Part shown: positions 9,030-17,041 of the stretch, in pieces
Position numbering within the stretch: the stretch's first letter is position 1
Layout: every line of letters starts with the position of its first letter
From: Xanthomonas sp. GPE 39
GTDB taxonomy: Bacteria; Pseudomonadota; Gammaproteobacteria; Xanthomonadales; Xanthomonadaceae
Reading direction: 5' to 3'
NCBI RefSeq assembly: GCF_000963005.1
Contig: NZ_JZHZ01000007.1
Location: 2,435,511-2,477,711 of the forward strand
Length of the DNA: 42,201 nt
Position numbers and translations under genes: made by a program
The notes under the pieces: model-generated
The model's input: only the letters and a program-made list of their open reading frames with translations
Database searches by the model: none
Told to the model about the DNA's origin: nothing

Positions 9030-9907
9030 CTGCGGGGACCGCGATGCCTGCGCCGCGCATCGGCGAGCGCGAACGGCTCGGCGCCACGTTGGTGCTGTCG
9101 TTGATCGTGCATGGCCTGCTGATCCTCGGCATCGGCTTTGCAATCGACGACGACGCCCCACTGGTGCCCACGCTAGACGTGATCTTCAGCCAAACCAGTA
9201 CCCCGCTGACCCCGAAGCAGGCCGACTTCCTCGCCCAGGCCAACCAACAGGGCGGCGGCGACCACCCCACGCCGCAGCGTCCACGCGAGAGCCAGCCCGG
9301 CGTGGTGCCACAGCAACAGGACGGGGTGGCACCGCAGGTGCTGCGCGCGCAGACCGCAGCCGCAGCCCCAGAACCGACACCGCGCGTCGTCAGCAGCGTC
9401 CGTGGCGAGGAGCCACTGCCGCTGGCGCAGACACGACCGCTAACCGACGACCCGCTGCGCCCGGTGGACGCGCAGCGCGAACAGCGCGACGCGGAGATGG
9501 CACGACTGGCCGCCGAAGTCCATCTGCGCTCGGAGCAGTACGCCAAGCGCCCAAACCGCAAATTCGTGTCCGCCAGCACCCGCGAGTACGCCTACGCCAA
9601 TTACCTGCGCGCTTGGGTCGATCGTGCCGAACACGTCGGCAACCTCAACTATCCCGACGACATCCGCCGCCGCCAATTGGGCGGCCAGGTGGTGATCAGC
9701 GTCGGCGTGCGCCGCGACGGAAGCGTGGAAAGCAGCCGTATCCTGCGCTCCAGCGGCGTGCCGATGCTCGATGCCGCCGCGCTGCGGATCGTGCGACTGG
9801 CGCAGCCATACCCACCACTGCCACACACCCAAGACAACGTCGACATTCTGCAGGTCACCCGCACCTGGGTGTTTCTGCCCGATGGCGGCCTGCGCGACGA
9901 CCGCTGA
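9026..9907 (+). CDS. tonB: TonB-family energy transducer
   Basis: 293 residues. A short cytoplasmic N-terminus is followed by one membrane anchor (about 18-38, LGATLVLSLIVHGLLILGIG), then a Pro/Gln/Ala-rich periplasmic spacer. The C-terminal TonB domain (about 205-290) contains the typical QVVISVGVRRDGSVESSRI and AALRIVRLAQPYPPLP. TonB proteins carry proton-motive energy from ExbBD to outer-membrane receptors; no exbB or exbD is in the window. The start overlaps the gshB stop by four bases; an in-frame ATG at 9044 is an alternative. In Pseudomonas aeruginosa a tonB gene (tonB3) also lies beside gshB and pilG and affects twitching motility, so this copy may serve pilus function rather than general iron uptake (inference). 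Confidence 0.88.
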   Translation: MTAGTAMPAPRIGERERLGATLVLSLIVHGLLILGIGFAIDDDAPLVPTLDVIFSQTSTPLTPKQADFLAQANQQGGGDHPTPQRPRESQPGVVPQQQDGVAPQVLRAQTAAAAPEPTPRVVSSVRGEEPLPLAQTRPLTDDPLRPVDAQREQRDAEMARLAAEVHLRSEQYAKRPNRKFVSASTREYAYANYLRAWVDRAEHVGNLNYPDDIRRRQLGGQVVISVGVRRDGSVESSRILRSSGVPMLDAAALRIVRLAQPYPPLPHTQDNVDILQVTRTWVFLPDGGLRDDR

Positions 9908-10227
9908 GCGACACCCCTGCTGCGCGATGCGTCGAAGTCGCGCCGGATTCAGCACAGCCAAACGGCCGATGTTTCGCGCCGCCGTCATTACCCCACTTGT
10001 CGAATGACGCTGCGCGCTTGCGCCGCAACTACGCGGCGCGGCTCTTCATGGTGCACCCGAGATAACCATTCGTACCATCGACATCACCACCCGGCATTTC
10101 TGAACAGGCCTTGTCTTAAGGTTAATAAGGCGAGAACGTAACCGCGTGCACCGCCCGACCCGACAGACGAGTGGAGCGGCACTTGGCGAACGCCTCACCG
10201 TCCCCGCCCTGCGAGCCCAATGCCCTG
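9908..10227. other. Intergenic region between tonB and the TonB-dependent receptor
   Basis: About 320 bp with no convincing gene. It contains a perfect 7-bp hairpin at 10020-10039, and AT-rich bases around 10111-10128 (ttgtcttaaggttaataagg) that stand out from the GC-rich surroundings and could be part of the receptor promoter; no -35/-10 pair is convincing. An in-frame GTG at 10171 would extend the receptor but leaves its signal peptide internal. Confidence 0.5.
10020..10039. terminator. Hairpin downstream of tonB (possible terminator)
   Basis: GCGCCGC, a 6-base loop, then GCGGCGC: a perfect 7-bp GC stem about 110 bp after the tonB stop. No clear T-run follows, so intrinsic termination is uncertain. 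Confidence 0.35.
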
Positions 10228-13218
10228 ATGAAAACGCCTCAGCTCCTGCGTCGACCCGCCCTACTCGCCCTGGCGCTGAGCGCCACCCTGAGCGCACCGC
10301 TGGCGCGAGCCCAGTCCACCACAGGTGCGCTCGCCGGTCAGGCCCCCGCCAACGCGCAGCGCATCCTGGTCCGCAACGACAGCGGCCTCAGCCGCGAAGT
10401 GGAGGTCGATGCGCACGGCCATTACAGCATCGGCCAACTTCCCTTGGGCACTTACACCGTCCTGGCCGAGGCCGCCGACGGCAGCGTCCTCGACCACCGC
10501 GAGGGGGTGGCTCTGACCGTCGGCACAGTCACCGATGTGTCCTTCACCGCCGTCACCCGCCTGGCCGGCGTCAACGTCAAGGTGGACCGCGCCGCCGCAA
10601 CGATCGAGACCGGCAGCGTCGATTCGCGCACCGTGATCAACGCCGAACAATTGCAGCGCTTGCCACTGGGACATTCCGCCGAAGCAATCGCGCAACTGGC
10701 CCCTGGCGTGGCCGGCAACAGCGGCAACGGAAACTACATTGGCCCAAGCGGCGCGCAACTGCTGAGCTTCGGCGGTTCTTCTGCGGCGGAGAACGCGTAC
10801 TACATCAACGGCTTCAACACCACCGATCCGCTGCGGGGACTGGGCGGACTCACCCTGCCCTACGGCAGCATCGAACAACTGGAGGTGTACACCGGCGGCT
10901 ACAGCGCCAAATATGGCCGCTCCGATGGCGGCGTGATCAACGCGGTCGGCAAACGCGGTAGCAACACCTGGCATTTCGGCGGCCAGACGAGCTGGGAACC
11001 GAACGCGCTGCGTAGCGCGCAGCGCGACGCGACCTTCCCCGGCAATGGCGCCTTGTACCGGCCGGACAGCGAGAACAAAAGCACACGCTTGACCCAAAGC
11101 GTGTACGCGGGCGGCCCCCTGATCCAGGACAAACTGTTTTTCTTCGGATCCTACGAACTACAGCAGCAAAACGGCGGCCAATTCTATGGCGCACGCGACC
11201 CCAATCCGTCTTACTACGACTATCGCTACCGCAAGCCCAGTTGGTACGCCAAGCTCGACTGGAACATCAGCGAGCGCCAATTGCTGGAAATCACCGGCGC
11301 CTCCAGCCGTTACATCACTCGCGGCAGGTACTACGGCTACAACGGCGATGACATCGGCACACTGCGCGGCAGCGCCGATACCACCAAGACCGGTGGCGAG
11401 CTATGGACCGCCAAATACACCAACTACCTCACCGACCGTTTGACCTTCAGCGCGCAGTACGGCAAACAGCGCAGCGACGATTACAGCGGCAATCCAAGCT
11501 ACGACGGCAGCCTGACCTACATCTCCGGCGCTTCGTTCCAAAATCCCGCCTACACCGGCGGCACGCCGATCACCAACGCACAGACCACCGCGCTGCTGAT
11601 CGACCCGCGCCGGGGCAATCGCACCGACAACCTGCGCCTGGAACTGAACTACGCCATCGGCGCACACACCCTCACCGCCGGTATCGACAACCAGAACGCA
11701 CGCGCCCTCAACCGCGGCTCGGTGGCCTCGGGCAACGGCTACTACTGGATCTACGGCCAGTCCAATCCGCAGTTGCCGATCAATACCGGATTGGGCGTAC
11801 CCGCCACCGGCGGCTATCCCAACGGCCAGGATGGCTACTACGTGCGTCGCTATGTCTACAGTTCCTTGGCCTCGGTCCGCTCGGCGCAGCGCGCGCAGTA
11901 CATCGAGGACAACTGGCAGGCCAACGACCGCTTACTGCTCAGTCTTGGCCTGCGTCTGGACCAGTTCACCAACGACAACCGCGACGGCGCCCCCTACATC
12001 AAACAGACCAGCGGACAGTGGGCGCCGCGCCTGGGATTGAGTTGGGATGTCGCCGGCGATGCGCGTTTCAAGGTGTACGCCAACGCCGGCCGCTACTATC
12101 TGGCGCTGCCGCTCAACCCAGCATTCAACGCCGCCGGCGCGACCCTGGCAACTTCGACGTACTACACCTACAGCGGCATCGACGCGCATGGCGACCCGAG
12201 CGGCCTGACCCAAATCTCCGGCGCGGTTTCGGCCAATAACAACTACGGCATCCTGCCCGATCCAAAGACAGTCGCCACCCAGGGCATCGCGCCGTCCTAC
12301 CAGGACGAGTTCATTCTCGGCTTCAACAAAGCCTGGGGCGATGCCTGGGTCTACGGTGCCAAAGCCACCTACCGCATCCTGCGTAGCGGCGTGGACGACT
12401 ATTGCGATAGCACCACCGTGTTCGCCGCCGCCGCCGCGCAAGGGCATCCGGTGACATTGGACAGCAACCCGGTCAGTTGCTGGTTGATCAATCCAGGCAG
12501 GAGCAACACCTTTACCCTGATCGACACGTCGGGAAATCGCGTCAGTGTGCCGCTGAGCAAGGCGCAATTCGGCTTTCCTGCGTTCAAACGCAACTACTAC
12601 GCGCTCAACCTGTCATTGGAACATCCCTTCGACCAACGCTGGTATGGCCGCATCGATTACACCTGGTCGCGTAGCTACGGCACCAGCGAAGGCCAACTGC
12701 TCTCCAACATTGGCCAGACTGCGGCATCGACGACCCAAGCCTGGGATTTCGCGCCCTTGATGGAGCACAGCAACGGCCCGCAAAGCAACGATCACACCCA
12801 TCAGTTCAAGTTCTACGGCTACTACCAACTCACCCCCGAGTGGCTGGTGTCGAGCAACCTCAAGCTACTGTCGGGTACGCCGTTCAGTGCGCTCGGCTCC
12901 TACGGTCCACAACAGAGCGACCCATCCGGTTACGGCATCGCCTACCACTATTACCAAGGCAAGCCAGCGCCCCCAGGCAGCCAGGGACGCCTGCCATGGT
13001 TGACCCAACTGGATCTGGGCGTGTCTTGGCGACCAGCGGCCGCCGACCACAAACTGTCCTTCGCACTGGACGTTTTCAACGTCTTCAACAGCCAAACGCC
13101 ACTATGGAGATACCCGTATTCGGAAACCGACCCCGGCCAGCGCGATCCCCTGTACGGCGCGGCGCTGGTACGACAGGATCCGCGAGCGATACGTCTGAGC
13201 GTCAGCTACGACTATTGA
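10228..13218 (+). CDS. Oar-like TonB-dependent outer-membrane receptor
   Basis: 996 residues from the ATG at 10228, which begins a clean signal peptide (cleavage near LARA-QS, residue 28). Domain order: a carboxypeptidase-regulatory-like beta-sandwich (about 35-110, with YSIGQLPLGTYTVLAEA), a plug domain (about 125-260, with INAEQLQRLPLGHSAEAIAQ), then a large beta-barrel ending in the aromatic C-terminus SVSYDY expected for outer-membrane insertion. This is the architecture of Oar-like receptors, which are abundant in xanthomonads. The substrate cannot be told from sequence; such receptors may carry peptides, glycans or proteins rather than siderophores. A tonB gene lies 320 bp upstream, a natural partner candidate. 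Confidence 0.9.
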   Translation: MKTPQLLRRPALLALALSATLSAPLARAQSTTGALAGQAPANAQRILVRNDSGLSREVEVDAHGHYSIGQLPLGTYTVLAEAADGSVLDHREGVALTVGTVTDVSFTAVTRLAGVNVKVDRAAATIETGSVDSRTVINAEQLQRLPLGHSAEAIAQLAPGVAGNSGNGNYIGPSGAQLLSFGGSSAAENAYYINGFNTTDPLRGLGGLTLPYGSIEQLEVYTGGYSAKYGRSDGGVINAVGKRGSNTWHFGGQTSWEPNALRSAQRDATFPGNGALYRPDSENKSTRLTQSVYAGGPLIQDKLFFFGSYELQQQNGGQFYGARDPNPSYYDYRYRKPSWYAKLDWNISERQLLEITGASSRYITRGRYYGYNGDDIGTLRGSADTTKTGGELWTAKYTNYLTDRLTFSAQYGKQRSDDYSGNPSYDGSLTYISGASFQNPAYTGGTPITNAQTTALLIDPRRGNRTDNLRLELNYAIGAHTLTAGIDNQNARALNRGSVASGNGYYWIYGQSNPQLPINTGLGVPATGGYPNGQDGYYVRRYVYSSLASVRSAQRAQYIEDNWQANDRLLLSLGLRLDQFTNDNRDGAPYIKQTSGQWAPRLGLSWDVAGDARFKVYANAGRYYLALPLNPAFNAAGATLATSTYYTYSGIDAHGDPSGLTQISGAVSANNNYGILPDPKTVATQGIAPSYQDEFILGFNKAWGDAWVYGAKATYRILRSGVDDYCDSTTVFAAAAAQGHPVTLDSNPVSCWLINPGRSNTFTLIDTSGNRVSVPLSKAQFGFPAFKRNYYALNLSLEHPFDQRWYGRIDYTWSRSYGTSEGQLLSNIGQTAASTTQAWDFAPLMEHSNGPQSNDHTHQFKFYGYYQLTPEWLVSSNLKLLSGTPFSALGSYGPQQSDPSGYGIAYHYYQGKPAPPGSQGRLPWLTQLDLGVSWRPAAADHKLSFALDVFNVFNSQTPLWRYPYSETDPGQRDPLYGAALVRQDPRAIRLSVSYDY

Positions 13219-13271
13219 GCGCTGCGGCAGCCGAACGCGGCAGAAGCAGCCGCGCTGCGGTGCGATGAGAC

Positions 13272-13976
13272 TCACCGAGCGGCGCGCTGCGCCTGCTGCT
13301 CGGCCAGGGTCAGCGCGACGTTGTCGCGCAAATAGGCCGGTTCGACCTGTTCCGGCGCGACCGCCTCGCCGCGCGCCTGCGCAGCCAATGCCAGGGTCAA
13401 CACGTCCGCAGCATGCGGCAACGCCTGCGCGTCAGCGCTATGCCAGTGCGCGCCGAAGCGCCGCTGCAAGGTCGCCTCGACCGCCGCCAAACCCGTGCCG
13501 ACTGCGCTCCAAGCCGCATCCGGCTCCGGCAACACGAATGTGTCCGGATGCAGCACCTGCTCGCAGGTCAACGCCTGCAACGTGCCATCGGCCTGTCGTG
13601 CATACGTGGCGGTGTAGACCTCGCCCATGCGTGCATCGATCGTCGCCAGCACCCGTGGTGCCGCCGTCGGCGCACGCAGCGCCAATGCCTGCAACGTGGA
13701 CACCGGCAGCACCGGCAGCTCCAGCGCCAGGGCGATGCCTTGCGCCAACGCAATCGCCAGACGCACGCCGGTGAACGCACCGGGACCGCGTCCGAACGCA
13801 ATCGCATCGAGTTGGCGGCGACCGATACCCGCCTCGGCCAGCAACTGCTCAGCCCACGGCAGCGCCAGCTCGGCATGCCGCCGTGGCGCCAGCTCAAAGC
13901 GTTCCAGCACGCGGCCGCCAACGTGGACCGCAACAGAACAGGCTTCGGTGGAGGTTTCGAAAGCGAGGATGTTCAT
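13272..13976 (-). CDS. tsaB: TsaB, tRNA threonylcarbamoyladenosine biosynthesis protein
   Basis: 234 residues. TsaB is a pseudo-enzyme partner of TsaD and TsaE in making t6A37 on ANN-decoding tRNAs. The ASKHA-fold N-terminus (MNILAFETSTEACSVAV) and the family motif AFGRGPGAFTGVRLAIALAQG (about 60-80) are plain. Length matches the family. It converges on the receptor gene with a 53-bp gap and lies downstream of the YoaA-type helicase, an order also seen in E. coli. Confidence 0.95.
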   Translation of the reverse strand: MNILAFETSTEACSVAVHVGGRVLERFELAPRRHAELALPWAEQLLAEAGIGRRQLDAIAFGRGPGAFTGVRLAIALAQGIALALELPVLPVSTLQALALRAPTAAPRVLATIDARMGEVYTATYARQADGTLQALTCEQVLHPDTFVLPEPDAAWSAVGTGLAAVEATLQRRFGAHWHSADAQALPHAADVLTLALAAQARGEAVAPEQVEPAYLRDNVALTLAEQQAQRAAR

Positions 13977-14201
13977 GGGATGCCGGAACTCAGGCCGCGC
14001 GACCGGGGAAAAGCGCTAGGGATGCCGATTGTATCGAGACGAGGAAGCCGCGACACGCAACGCAAAACGGCCGCGCGCGCTGGACAATACACACACTCGG
14101 ACGACGCAAGCGAAGAACACCCGCCATTTCACAGAAAATCGCCGTGCCTTGCCACTGCGCATCATCACCACTGCCAGCGCAATAGAACATCCACCGCACG
14201 C

Positions 14202-16217
14202 TCATGGAACATCCTGCGCATCATGCGCGTCCATATACGCTATCGCGCCTCCGAACTCCGATGGCATTGCCGGTTGCGCAAAGAATGCCCTTACCTCTTC
14301 CACGTCACGGGTTCTGGCGAACGGCGGCAGCGACTCCAGAAAGGTGCGGCCATAGGACTTGGACAAGAGCCGCGGATCGCACAGCACCAATACACCGCGA
14401 TCGGTCTCGCTGCGAATCAGGCGACCCACGCCTTGCTTGAGCGCGATCACCGCCTGCGGCAATTGCTCGTCGCGGAACGGGTTGCCACCCTCGCGCCGGA
14501 TCGCGTCCAGGCGTGCTTCGAACACCGGATCATCCGGCGCGGCGAACGGTAACTTGTCGATCACCACCACGCTCAACGCCTCGCCCACCACGTCCACGCC
14601 CTCGCGGAAACTGGCCGAGCCGAGCAGCACGCCATTGCCCGAGGCACGAAAACGTTGCAACAGGGTCGCACGCGGTGCTTCGCCCTGCACGAACAGCGGC
14701 CAGGGACCATCGCGCAACGCCTCGGCCGCCTCGCGCAATGCACGGTGCGAAGCGAACAGCAAAAATGCGCGCCCCTGCGACGCTTCCAGCACCGGCAGCA
14801 GCGCGGCGATCAGCGCCGTCCCGAAGCCACGCGCACTGGGGTCCGGCAACGCCGGTAGATAGCACAGCGCCTGCCGTGCCCAGTCGAATGGACTGGGTTG
14901 CAGCAAGGTCATCGGATCGCGCAAGCCCAGGCGAGTGGCGATGTGCGCGAAGTCGCCCTTCACCGCCAGCGTCGCCGAGGTGAATACCCACGCCGCATGC
15001 GAAGCCTCGCGATGCGCGCGCAGCGGCGCGGAGACATCCAACGGTGTGCGTTGGCAGCGGAACCCGCGCGTGGTCAATTCGTACCACAGCACATCGTTGG
15101 ACGGCGGCTCCGGCGGCGCATCGAAATCGGGAATCGGCGCTTCGTCGCCCAGCCAGTGACCCAGCCGCGTGCGCATCTCCTGCGCGCGCGCCGCGCACGC
15201 ATCGAAACCGGGCGATGCCTCGCGCAAGACGGCCAACGCCTCGTGCAATCGCGCCAGATCCGCCAGCAACACATCGAACCCATCGCGCACCTGCGGTTTG
15301 GCCAACAAGCGCCACTGGGTACCGCGTGCGGGCAATCCCTCCATCGCCGCACGCAGCGTGCGTAGCGTCTGTTCCAACGCCTGCAGCGGTGCCTGCACAC
15401 TGGCCAATGCGCCAGCGACATGGCGGCTCTCGTCCAGGCAATCGCGCAGCAATTCCTGCAACGGGCGCATGCCGAACCCCTCGCCAAAAAAGTTCGCCGC
15501 CAGTTCCGGCAACTGATGCGCCTCGTCAATGACGAACGCCTGCGCGCCTGGCAGGATTTCGCCGAAGCCTTCCTGTTTCAGCGCCAGGTCGGCCAGCAGC
15601 AAATGGTGGTTGACCACGACCAAGTCGGCCGCCTGCGCGCGTTGCCGTGCCTGCACCACGAAGCACTCGCCCCAGAATGGGCATTCGGTGCCCAGACAAT
15701 TGTCCATGGTCGAGGTGACCATCGGCAGCAGCGGCGAATCGTCGGGCAACGCCTCCAGTTCGGCGATGTCACCGAAGCGGGTGCGCCCACTCCAGGCGAC
15801 GATGCGCTGGAACTGGTCGATCTGCTCGCGTGCGGTGAAGCGCGGCTCGCCCTTGGCCTGTTGGAGACGGTACTTACAGAGGTAGTTGGCGCGCCCCTTC
15901 AACAGCGCGCTGTTCAAGCCGATGCCCAGCGCCGCACGCACCCGTGGCAGATCACGATGATAGAGCTGATCCTGCAGCGCGCGGGTGCCGGTGGAGACGA
16001 TGGTCTTCAGCCCCGACAGCAACGCCGGGACCAGATACGCATAGGTCTTGCCGGTGCCGGTGCCGGCCTCGGCGAGCAGCACATCGCGCTGCGCGAATGC
16101 GTCGGCGATCGCCGCGGTCAGCCGCAGTTGCGCCGCGCGCGGCACGAAGGCATCCAACTGACGGGCAAGTGCGCCGCCTTCGCTGAGCGCTTGGGTGCTG
16201 GCATGGGCGAGCGACAT
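14202..16217 (-). CDS. yoaA: DinG/YoaA-family Fe-S ATP-dependent DNA helicase
   Basis: 671 residues. An XPD-like superfamily 2 helicase. Walker A is EAGTGTGKT (GTGTGKT at 52-58) and the Walker B box DEAH is at 231-234. The four iron-sulfur cysteines sit between them: Cys114 (NYLCKYR), Cys174, Cys179 and Cys185 (NCLGTECPFWGEC). Helicase domain 2 ends with KQGVGRLIRSETDRG (motif VI). Size and the neighbouring tsaB favour YoaA over DinG. YoaA works with the DNA polymerase III chi subunit in replication repair in E. coli; that role is inferred here. Confidence 0.92.
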   Translation of the reverse strand: MSLAHASTQALSEGGALARQLDAFVPRAAQLRLTAAIADAFAQRDVLLAEAGTGTGKTYAYLVPALLSGLKTIVSTGTRALQDQLYHRDLPRVRAALGIGLNSALLKGRANYLCKYRLQQAKGEPRFTAREQIDQFQRIVAWSGRTRFGDIAELEALPDDSPLLPMVTSTMDNCLGTECPFWGECFVVQARQRAQAADLVVVNHHLLLADLALKQEGFGEILPGAQAFVIDEAHQLPELAANFFGEGFGMRPLQELLRDCLDESRHVAGALASVQAPLQALEQTLRTLRAAMEGLPARGTQWRLLAKPQVRDGFDVLLADLARLHEALAVLREASPGFDACAARAQEMRTRLGHWLGDEAPIPDFDAPPEPPSNDVLWYELTTRGFRCQRTPLDVSAPLRAHREASHAAWVFTSATLAVKGDFAHIATRLGLRDPMTLLQPSPFDWARQALCYLPALPDPSARGFGTALIAALLPVLEASQGRAFLLFASHRALREAAEALRDGPWPLFVQGEAPRATLLQRFRASGNGVLLGSASFREGVDVVGEALSVVVIDKLPFAAPDDPVFEARLDAIRREGGNPFRDEQLPQAVIALKQGVGRLIRSETDRGVLVLCDPRLLSKSYGRTFLESLPPFARTRDVEEVRAFFAQPAMPSEFGGAIAYMDAHDAQDVP

Positions 16218-16506
16218 GGATCACCGGCAGGAGCGGGAGGGAACGCGGAACCACAGCAGGCGATCGGCAGCCCTATCGCTGCCAGGCAAGGAAACCAAGC
16301 ATGTGGCCGCGTATGCGCAGAGACACCCTGCGGACTCGATACAGACACCTCGGTCGCAGACACCGCTGCCGCGTTGTACAACAGCCTGACCGCGATCGAG
16401 GATCTCTGCAAAAGCACGATGATCGCGACGCACATTGCACCTGCAACGCAAACCAGAGCTAAGATAATTCGACAGGCACGGGGTATCCCGCGCCTGCGTC
16501 CCGGAC
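16218..16506. other. Intergenic region between the helicase and the TPR lipoprotein
   Basis: 289 bp without a supported gene. A minus-strand frame across it encodes a hydrophobic stretch, but it overlaps both neighbours, has no convincing start and looks incidental. The helicase promoter presumably lies here; I see no strong -35/-10 pair. Confidence 0.4.
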
Positions 16507-17025
16507 TCAATAGCGCTTGATCCCCGGCACCGTGCATGCGGCGATCTGCGTATGCGCCGAGGCCGCATTTTCCTTCTGCCCAAGCGCCAGACGCGCTTGC
16601 TCGATGGTCGCCCAGTGCCGACGGCACAACGGGCCGGTTTGCGAACCCAGGTCGATGGCGCGCTTGGCGAAAGCCTCCGCCTGCGCGTTGTCCTTCTGCA
16701 GCAAGGCCACTTCGGCACGATCCTGCAGCAACGCCGGATCGTCGGACACCAACTTCAGCGCTTGATCCAGCGCCGCTGCGGCACCGGCGAGATCGCCAGC
16801 GGCGCGCTTGCGCTTGGCGCTATCGCGCAGATCCTGCACGGCGGGATCGCGCAACGGCTGCACGTTCAGTTCGGTGTCGTCGACGCCACCGCTGGCATCG
16901 ATCGCGGCGATGCGCTGCGCCGGAGTCGTGGTGTCCACTGGCGCTGGCGGCGGCGGGGGCGGCTCACTGGCGCAAGAGGCGAGCAGCAAGCTGAGGACGG
17001 CGATGGCGGGAATCTGTCGGGTCAT
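16507..17025 (-). CDS. Small TPR-containing lipoprotein
   Basis: 172 residues. A lipoprotein signal with lipobox LLASC (Cys18) is followed by a proline run (EPPPPPPAP), then two to three TPR-like helical repeats (about 65-135, including AAALDQALKLVSDDPALLQD). Two more cysteines occur at about 134 and 164. It is probably membrane-anchored in the periplasm. It starts 17 bp after the PBP1b stop codon (an in-frame ATG at 17034 is an alternative), so the two are probably co-transcribed, and a role in supporting PBP1b is possible by analogy with lipoprotein activators. It shows no recognisable LpoB sequence, so function is open. Confidence 0.82.
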   Translation of the reverse strand: MTRQIPAIAVLSLLLASCASEPPPPPPAPVDTTTPAQRIAAIDASGGVDDTELNVQPLRDPAVQDLRDSAKRKRAAGDLAGAAAALDQALKLVSDDPALLQDRAEVALLQKDNAQAEAFAKRAIDLGSQTGPLCRRHWATIEQARLALGQKENAASAHTQIAACTVPGIKRY

Positions 17026-17041
17026 GAGCGGCATCCAGGAA

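Noticed and set aside
10171-10227. GTG start for the TonB-dependent receptor at 10171
   Set aside because: It would put 19 residues before the signal peptide. The ATG at 10228 starts the signal peptide directly.
13219-13271. Terminator between the receptor and tsaB
   Set aside because: The repeated cgctgcgg is mostly a direct repeat, and the best stem is only about 5 bp with no T-run.
16218-16627. Minus-strand frame with a hydrophobic segment as a small membrane protein
   Set aside because: It overlaps the lipoprotein and helicase genes in another frame, lacks a convincing start and is proline/arginine-rich outside the hydrophobic part.
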